Shown: piece by piece, positions 51,701 through 56,412 of the stretch
Numbering within the stretch: position 1 is the first letter of the stretch
How the letters are laid out: every line of letters starts with the position of its first letter
DNA from: Anabaena subtropica FACHB-260
Lineage (GTDB): Bacteria; Cyanobacteriota; Cyanobacteriia; Cyanobacteriales; Nostocaceae
Assembly (NCBI RefSeq): GCF_014697105.1
Contig: NZ_JACJRF010000036.1
Coordinates: forward strand, 1 to 56,412
Length of the DNA stretch: 56,412 nucleotides
Reading direction: 5' to 3'
Program-made: the position numbers and the translations under genes
The notes under the pieces: model-generated
Seen by the model: only the letters and a program-made list of their open reading frames with translations
Databases searched by the model: none
What the model was told of the DNA's origin: nothing

Positions 51701-53956
51701 GTGAATTATGCCTGAGTATTGTATACCTATATTCTGATAGTTTTGAAGATACTGACTCTGCCTATAATAACGCCGCAGATAATAAATCCATAAAGTTGGA
51801 GCCAAGGGTAATCTGCCTTGTTTGTAGGCAGTAATGGCCTTAGTTACTACACCACGCACAAATAAAAAGAGATTTACTTTATTTCTTTGTCTATCAAGTT
51901 TTCTTTCTCGACTTTCAGGTTTAAATTTAACACGTCTGGTGAAGCAACAGATTCTTTCTCCTGTTTCCAATATTGCCCAAATTTGAATATTGATATGGCG
52001 AGAATTTTGGTTATTTAAAATTAAATTATGTGTAAAACCCGATGAAACTGCGTTTTCTACATCTGGATATGCTAAAGATACATCTGAACGGGACAGTCCG
52101 TATTCAATTTGCTCTTCTGACGAGTTGTCTTTTAGCACAACCAGAGATTGAATTTTGGCTTCTGTGCTGAATAGCCAACCCGATATGAACAAAGTACCAT
52201 TAATACTACTTTCTTGAGGGCTTGGTGCTTCTAAATAACCTTGCAGATATCCATTGGGAGATATTTCATTAAAGCTAGATAATTTAGCGATATTTTTTTC
52301 TAATAGATTTTTGAAAAATTTAATTCTAGAATTCATTTTGAGGTGTAAAAAATTAACTCGTCTAGCAAAACAGCAGATTCTTTCTCCTGTTTCCAATATT
52401 GCCCAAATTTGAATATCTGTATATAAGGAATATTGGTTATCTAAAATAAGAGTATGTGTAAAACCGGATGAACCTGCATTTTCTATGTCTGGATACGCTT
52501 GTGATACATCAGGACGAGAAAGTTCGTATTGAATTTCCTCTTCAGATAAGTCGTGTTTTACTAAAACTAGAGATTGGATTTTGACTCCTGTGCTAAATAG
52601 CCAACCTGAGACTAATAAAGTATTAACACTGCTTTCTTGCAGAATTGGGGCTTCTAAGTAACCTTGTAAATATCCAGTGGGAGAGATTTCGTGGAATTTA
52701 AATGGTTGTGTAATAATTTTTATGAACGGATTATTCCAAAACTGGATACGTAGGGCGATTTGGAGAAAATCTACTTCTTTTTGCAGATGTTGTAGTTGAG
52801 AGTGCGATCGCTCTAATTCTGTTTGTGTTTGCTGGAGTTGAGAGTGCGATCGCTCTAATTCTACTTGTGTTTGCTGGATTTGAGAATGCGATCGCTCTAA
52901 TTCGTGCTGTAAATTTTCTCGTTCACCTAGTATATGTCGATAAACTTTTCCGACTTTTCCAATCACTGTTTCAGAATTAAAGGAAATATAGTCTTCTTCT
53001 CCCCTACCAGTTACATAAGTCAGAACAGTATCAATATTTTTTGTTAATGAATAATTATTGATTGCATAGCTCTGGAAAAAGCTTACATTTTTTTTACTTT
53101 CAACAAATTCATTAATTAATTTGTCCACTATTTGTTCGCTAGTCAACTTTTGGTAGCAACATCTACCGGAATAGTTAAACCACTCAGCTATTTGGAAGTT
53201 CTCCGGTGTTAACCAACCGGGACCACCAAAATGGTCATAACAGAATGCAGGTATTCCCAGGGCCATGCTGTGTTGCACTGTGCGCCCAATGGTTATAACT
53301 GCATCATATAAACTCAGTAAATCTATATTAACTAGTTTAGCATTCGCTGATATTCCTATTAAATCAACCTCTATTTCTCTAGATTTCAAAATATCTATTG
53401 TATCTAAAATTTCTTGTGGTGGATGATTAGAAATAATTGCTATTTTACTTAATCCCGTATTCTTTTTACTCAGATTGATATCAAACCAATTTGAAGGTAC
53501 GGAATTTTTGAAAACAAATAGTTTAGATTTATCAAAATTAATATAACTTGTTTCTTTAATAATTTCTTTTTTCGTTTCTTCTGAATTACATAATATCAAG
53601 TCAGCCTGAGAGTGCAAAAAAGGAATAGCCTCTAAAGGTTCGTATGGTGACAAACTACTAATTATTAAAGATTTTGTTTTAATCCCATCTTCAACTAAGC
53701 ACTTAATCAAAACTGGGTAATGATGACTCCAGACTAAATCAAATTCAGTTTGTGATAAAGACTGGTGTAAAACGTTAACAACTTCAATATCACGTTCTTT
53801 AAAATCTTCTTTGATCGCACCACCAAGTCTAAAAGTAGCAACAACTACATCCCATCCTTTTTGTTGGAACTCAGTCGCTAAATCGAGGGTTACAAGTTCT
53901 GAGCCTGCATAATTAATGAGGTGATGGTTTGTTAGTAAAATTTTAGGCATATTCAT
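48767..53956 (-). CDS. Giant multidomain glycosyltransferase (GT-B-like, two GT2, GT4)
   Basis: 1729 residues. Residues about 1-330 resemble a GT-B fold (ILLTNHHLINYAGSELVTLD). Residues 345-395 are a coiled coil built from three 14-residue units with LERSHSQ. Two copies of a roughly 110-residue beta module lie at about 420-530 and 567-680, each with GYLQGYLEAP, LFSTG/E-K-IQSL and ILETGERICCF. A GT2 domain begins near 787 (KISVVVPVYNTPENF, ALLDHDDTLS, WIYTDEDKI), and a second near 1050 (PVTIVIPTKDRVDLLKK, GGFDEENFAVEYNDVDYCLR). A GT4 domain fills about 1330-1729 (FITHNLNLEGAPLIVYNYAR, SFEESFPRVLLEAMAFE). Encoded 26 bases after the Wzt-type ATPase gene, it probably builds the exported polymer. 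Confidence 0.88.
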   Translation of the reverse strand: MNMPKILLTNHHLINYAGSELVTLDLATEFQQKGWDVVVATFRLGGAIKEDFKERDIEVVNVLHQSLSQTEFDLVWSHHYPVLIKCLVEDGIKTKSLIISSLSPYEPLEAIPFLHSQADLILCNSEETKKEIIKETSYINFDKSKLFVFKNSVPSNWFDINLSKKNTGLSKIAIISNHPPQEILDTIDILKSREIEVDLIGISANAKLVNIDLLSLYDAVITIGRTVQHSMALGIPAFCYDHFGGPGWLTPENFQIAEWFNYSGRCCYQKLTSEQIVDKLINEFVESKKNVSFFQSYAINNYSLTKNIDTVLTYVTGRGEEDYISFNSETVIGKVGKVYRHILGERENLQHELERSHSQIQQTQVELERSHSQLQQTQTELERSHSQLQHLQKEVDFLQIALRIQFWNNPFIKIITQPFKFHEISPTGYLQGYLEAPILQESSVNTLLVSGWLFSTGVKIQSLVLVKHDLSEEEIQYELSRPDVSQAYPDIENAGSSGFTHTLILDNQYSLYTDIQIWAILETGERICCFARRVNFLHLKMNSRIKFFKNLLEKNIAKLSSFNEISPNGYLQGYLEAPSPQESSINGTLFISGWLFSTEAKIQSLVVLKDNSSEEQIEYGLSRSDVSLAYPDVENAVSSGFTHNLILNNQNSRHINIQIWAILETGERICCFTRRVKFKPESRERKLDRQRNKVNLFLFVRGVVTKAITAYKQGRLPLAPTLWIYYLRRYYRQSQYLQNYQNIGIQYSGIIHPWQIQDPYQRWLQTNALSSNLLTRMKEDAEKLAPQGVKISVVVPVYNTPENFLTEMIDSVRSQIYTNWELCIADDASTKAHVREILQQIMAEDSRIKVVFRPNNGHIVEATNSALEIATGDFIALLDHDDTLSCDALLHVAECVNQHPEVDWIYTDEDKINESGYHFDPQMKGAWSPEMAITHNFTHHLTVIRKTLIDQVGGMRKGFQGAQDLDLFLRVSEKTTPDKIHHIPHVCYHWRTHAGSTASHGTQKQYVFDSAYNAIEAAIQRRGLKATTFLPPIAKQYGLCLHQLKWDDSLIAENPVTIVIPTKDRVDLLKKCVSSLEKTVNKRFVKLLIIDDGSTEQATHKYFDKLQQNGILECRVINSERKIDVFNYARLMNLACEHIDTPYVLHLNNDIQALEPGWLEDMVGWMSIDGVGVVGAKLLYPDQTIQHAGVVVGPHNGLADHLFHHLHKEEVGYICLPHAARNVSAVTGACLLTSTNLYRELGGFDEENFAVEYNDVDYCLRVLQSGKRVVYSPQSILIHETSASRGKSYNPQEHIDFLEKYQNFVDPFFSRKLDINSMVMAINPYSYSHLDRISTAKILFITHNLNLEGAPLIVYNYARYFASQGSCEICVISSKDGILRQKYEELNIPVKIIQETLPLHNESLEKYRQRLREFGENLNLASYDLVVCNTLLSFWGIEMARFFKSPTIWHIHESQNIDMSIDSFFSHASKEIIQKILPDCFTNATRVVFQAEATRRIFHQFDTKGNFRTISGGIDLEKIKDFRNTHSKYQLREKYGINQEHLVISIVGTTCQRKGQHIFIEAIKELEKLCGDKFANISCLIVGARKDSYLDLLNRQIQTLELKNITIQFETQDVYDFYALSDIFVCASFEESFPRVLLEAMAFELKIISTDVFGIPEIIEDGGQGYLVQPGNPKALAVAIYQSIVEPTVSERMAKNGYARLHRMFDNKNLLQQHWLLAKEVILSQPYTK
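52801..52904 (-). repeat. 42-bp repeats with HIP1 sites coding a coiled coil
   Basis: Units begin at 52801, 52843 and 52885. Each carries GCGATCGC within (A/G)(A/G)TGCGATCGCTCTAATT, so the HIP1 palindrome encodes the Glu-Arg-Ser-His step of LERSHSQ. The period of 42 bases equals 14 residues, or two coiled-coil heptads. Confidence 0.85.
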
Positions 53957-53981
53957 AAAATATATAATCTGCTTAATTTAT

Positions 53982-55187
53982 TTAAAATATCCAATTATGA
54001 TCTGCTCTAAAGTAACCTTCTGCTACGGGAATACCAATATTATTTTTCTTGACATCAACAAAAAAATTGGCTGAAAAATCTAGTTTGTCATAAGGATATA
54101 AAATATGGTCATCTACTATGGAAGCAAAAATAAAATATGTACCTCTCGTAAAATTATTGTTAGGAATACATAATTTGATGACTTCATGAGGTTTTTCAAT
54201 TACTACATCATCTCTAACTGTATTGAAAAGCGTAACTAAATCTCCTGCTTCATTGCGAATCAGTATACCAACACCGTAATATTGAATTGGTTTAATAAAA
54301 TCCAAATTTAAGGTGATTGTAATATCTTCACCGCTTAAATAAGTAGACTTATTAGTTGTAACTTCTCTTATAACTACTTCTTGCTCTTGGTTATCTATAT
54401 TCTTGGTTATTTTGTTAGTTTCATTTTGTTTATTTATCGCATCATTTTGTGCTTGACGCTGTATAAAACTATCTTCATAAGCTTCACAAACAAATGAACA
54501 TTCGCCATCTTTTTCAACTTCACCTTCCTTAATCCAAATCGCCCTATCACAAAAATTACGCACGCTGGTAATTGAATGACTAACGTACAAAATACTTGTT
54601 TGTTTTTTTAAAGATTTCATTTTTTCAATGCACTTTTTTTGAAAGTACATATCTCCTACACTTAGTGCTTCATCTATAATCAATATATCTGCATTTACTT
54701 GTGCGACTACAGAGAAAGCTAGTCTAACAAACATTCCGCTTGAATAGGTTTTAACAGGTTGTTCAATAAAATCACCAATTTCTGCGAATCCAGCAATGTC
54801 GTCAAAACGCTGTTCAATTTCTTGTTGACTTAAACCTAACAATCTACCGTAAAAAAATACATTTTGTCTTCCTGTAAACTCTGGGTTAAATCCACTACCT
54901 AATTCTAGTAACGCGCCTACTCTACCATTGACTTGAAGTTCTCCCAGTGTTGGAGTTAGTGTCCCAGCAATAATTTGGAGTAATGTACTTTTCCCGGAAC
55001 CGTTTTGTCCCACAACTCCTACTGTTTGTCCCTTAGGAATTTCCAAGTTGATATTCTTAAGCGCCCAAAATGTATCTACTGTGCTTTTTCCAGGTAAAAA
55101 AGTTTCTTTCAAGCGATCTACCGGCCGAGGATATCGCTTAAAGCATTTCGATACATTTTTGAGAGAAATTGCCCAATCTTCTCCCAT
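53982..55187 (-). CDS. Polysaccharide ABC exporter ATPase, Wzt type
   Basis: 401 residues from ATG 55187; the frame extends seven codons to a TTG (55208). Residues about 10-235 are the ATPase: Walker A GVVGQNGSGKSTLLQ, signature VKTYSSGMFVRLAFS, Walker B ADILIIDEALSVGD and switch His in ILYVSHSITSV. The N-terminal VSKCFKRYPRPVDRLKETF is typical of O-antigen/teichoic-acid exporters. Residues about 270-401 form a C-terminal Wzt domain (TYLSGEDITITLNLDFIKPI, FTRGTYFIFASIVDDHIL), which in O-antigen systems binds the glycan end for export. Encoded directly after the Wzm-type permease and before the giant glycosyltransferase, all on one strand with small gaps, so a single export operon. Confidence 0.92.
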   Translation of the reverse strand: MGEDWAISLKNVSKCFKRYPRPVDRLKETFLPGKSTVDTFWALKNINLEIPKGQTVGVVGQNGSGKSTLLQIIAGTLTPTLGELQVNGRVGALLELGSGFNPEFTGRQNVFFYGRLLGLSQQEIEQRFDDIAGFAEIGDFIEQPVKTYSSGMFVRLAFSVVAQVNADILIIDEALSVGDMYFQKKCIEKMKSLKKQTSILYVSHSITSVRNFCDRAIWIKEGEVEKDGECSFVCEAYEDSFIQRQAQNDAINKQNETNKITKNIDNQEQEVVIREVTTNKSTYLSGEDITITLNLDFIKPIQYYGVGILIRNEAGDLVTLFNTVRDDVVIEKPHEVIKLCIPNNNFTRGTYFIFASIVDDHILYPYDKLDFSANFFVDVKKNNIGIPVAEGYFRADHNWIF

Positions 55188-55228
55188 GTTTTTAATGTCA
55201 CTCCCCAAAGCTTTTAAATAAACGTTAC

Positions 55229-56083
55229 TTATAATACATCAGCAAAAGCTGGACGCAATCTTTTATAAACCAGAAATCCGAAACATAGTACGATCGCAGC
55301 GATCGCCGATGCTACGCCCCACTCTCCCCAATGCCTTACCTCCCCAACTAAAATCAGATCACGATAAACTTCCGCGATCGCCGTCATGGGATTTAACCAA
55401 AATACCCAATTTCGCCATTCTTCGGGAATAGCTGTCGCTGGATAAACAATTGGTGTTAAATATAACCAAAGGTTGAGAATAACTACTAAGCTTTGTGGTA
55501 TATCGCGCAAAAATACGGTGAGTCCAGCAGTTAAATAACCCAATCCCGTCGTTAACATTAACTGTGTGATCCAGATTAAGGGTAATAGAGCTAACGTAGG
55601 ATGTAAAGTATGAGAGGTAATTGCTACAAAAAAAATCAACGCCATTAAACCAAAGGAACTTTCAATGAGCGTTGATAAAATTGGTATTAATGGTAGTAAA
55701 GCCAGGGGGAAGACTACTTTCTTAACTAAATTCGGCTGATTTACTACTGAACTAGCAGATTGCATAAGTCCCCCAGAAAAAGCAATCCAAGGAAGCAAAC
55801 CTGCAAATAGCCACAAACCAAAAACGAAATTATTTTCTGGCAAACCTGTAATATTTAGCTTTACCCTTAGCACAATCGAAAACACATAAGTGTAAATCAG
55901 TAACTGTGATAGCTGATTGAGCAAAGGCCACAAATTTCCTAGAATAGAACCTTTATATCTCGCCTCCAAGTCCCGGCGTACAAGAGTTCTTAATAAATCG
56001 AATTTTGCCCTCAACTGTTCATTTATTGGCAGTATATGCCACAGTTTACCTGCCTGAATTACAGTTCTCCGCATTATCCGCAT
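55229..56083 (-). CDS. Polysaccharide ABC exporter permease, Wzm type
   Basis: 284 residues from ATG 56083, preceded by GAGGAAG at 9-base spacing; a GTG at 56101 is the longer alternative but would start within the ribosome site. It has about six membrane helices and an amphipathic N-terminus (FDLLRTLVRRDLEARYKGSI). ABC-2 features include LGNLWPLLNQLSQLLIYTYV and VFGLWLFAGLLPWIAFSGGL, then LWLYLTPIVYPATAIPEEWR and NPMTAIAEVYRDLIL. The family forms the membrane channel for export of O-antigen-like polymers or other surface glycans. With the Wzt-type ATPase it would make one exporter. It is the first visible gene of the operon. Confidence 0.92.
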   Translation of the reverse strand: MRIMRRTVIQAGKLWHILPINEQLRAKFDLLRTLVRRDLEARYKGSILGNLWPLLNQLSQLLIYTYVFSIVLRVKLNITGLPENNFVFGLWLFAGLLPWIAFSGGLMQSASSVVNQPNLVKKVVFPLALLPLIPILSTLIESSFGLMALIFFVAITSHTLHPTLALLPLIWITQLMLTTGLGYLTAGLTVFLRDIPQSLVVILNLWLYLTPIVYPATAIPEEWRNWVFWLNPMTAIAEVYRDLILVGEVRHWGEWGVASAIAAIVLCFGFLVYKRLRPAFADVL

Positions 56084-56101
56084 CGATTTTTGCTTCCTCA
56101 C

Positions 56102-56412
56102 TCACTATCCACATACCTAATTATCTTCAATGAAGCTGAATCTTGATGAAAATTTTTTTGGTATTACTACTTACTGATGTCAAGCATAAGTGGAAGAGTC
56201 TAATCTCATCCCCAATTAATTATTTGTGTAATCATACACTGAATTGATTTAATTTACGGTACCAGAATCTATTTTTACTATATATTTTCTTAACTTTGCT
56301 CTCATCCATCTAGACATCCACAAGGGTACTCCCGCCACACCTCCCCGGTTGGCGGTGAGGGGAATTGTGGGATGATTGGAGGGGGTCAACCCCCCTTCAA
56401 TCATCAGGACTA
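56102..56412. other. Upstream region of the export operon with terminal hairpin
   Basis: The first 170 bases are AT-rich and would hold the operon promoter. At 56371-56405 a strong inverted repeat has arms GATGATTG (56371-56378) and CAATCATC (56398-56405) and an inner GGGGG/CCCCC stem. A GC-rich stretch near 56332-56365 (CCTCCCCGGTTGGCGGTGAG) also has local symmetry. The end of the window cuts this region off, so its nature is open: dispersed repeat, terminator of a gene beyond the edge, or both. Confidence 0.45.

Overview
The window is chromosomal DNA of a filamentous, heterocyst-type cyanobacterium of the Nostoc/Anabaena group. The GCGATCGC palindrome (HIP1) recurs throughout. Heptanucleotide tandem repeats and short palindromic dispersed repeats fill the intergenic spaces. 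Several genes belong to cyanobacterium-typical families (CrtR, DUF3086, DUF3119, DUF2256, a MnmC2-only protein, CyRepA1-like replication protein). The order glmU - isoaspartyl peptidase - penicillin-acylase-family gene matches what I remember around all3924 (AiiC) of Anabaena PCC 7120, but I cannot align it here. I found no rRNA, tRNA, transposase, phage structural gene or CRISPR array.

Layout. (1) 7-5193, minus strand: four exported proteins, three with DUF11/SdrD-B-like extracellular domains, probably cell-surface or matrix proteins. (2) 5631-7395: promoter, threonine synthase, a CysO-like ubiquitin-fold sulfur carrier and a rho-independent terminator. (3) 7400-11519: a LysR regulator interrupted by one in-frame TGA, a divergent aspartoacylase, and a succinyl-CoA-synthetase-like pair whose alpha subunit has lost the phosphohistidine. 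(4) 12220-16927: a membrane coiled-coil protein, a FecR-domain protein with a Pro-rich tandem-repeat tail, and a divergent outer-membrane barrel-like protein. (5) 17003-22174: sulfurtransferase, MnmC2-like methyltransferase, HD-GYP response regulator and GlmU. (6) 22447-26485: isoaspartyl peptidase, DUF2256 and an AHL-acylase-like Ntn hydrolase. (7) 26984-36153: CyRepA1-like Toprim/helicase protein, rhomboid protease, DUF3086, DUF3119, MlaE permease, a small membrane protein, SppA and AroH. (8) 36191-40721: an operon of CrtR, a Crp-like regulator and a short-chain dehydrogenase, then pyruvate kinase. (9) 40939-56083: a cell-surface polysaccharide region with two stand-alone glycosyltransferases, rfbA/rfbD/rfbC for dTDP-rhamnose, a repeat-rich calcium-loop protein, a 1729-residue protein with four glycosyltransferase-like regions, and a Wzm/Wzt-type exporter.

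How it works together. The last 16 kb reads as a unit: RfbA, RfbC and RfbD supply dTDP-L-rhamnose, the glycosyltransferases build a polymer, and Wzm/Wzt export it. Along with the DUF11 proteins, the FecR/barrel pair and the PPC-repeat protein, much of the window concerns the cell envelope and extracellular matrix. The rest is housekeeping metabolism (thrC, glmU, aroH, pyk, crtR).

The points most worth checking are the ThrC plus CysO-like pair, the catalytically altered SucCD-like pair, the giant glycosyltransferase, the dispersed repeat translated inside the dehydrogenase, and the chromosomal plasmid-type replication protein. Start codons were moved from the longest ORF when a Shine-Dalgarno-like motif, signal peptide or promoter favoured a later start; each case is stated.
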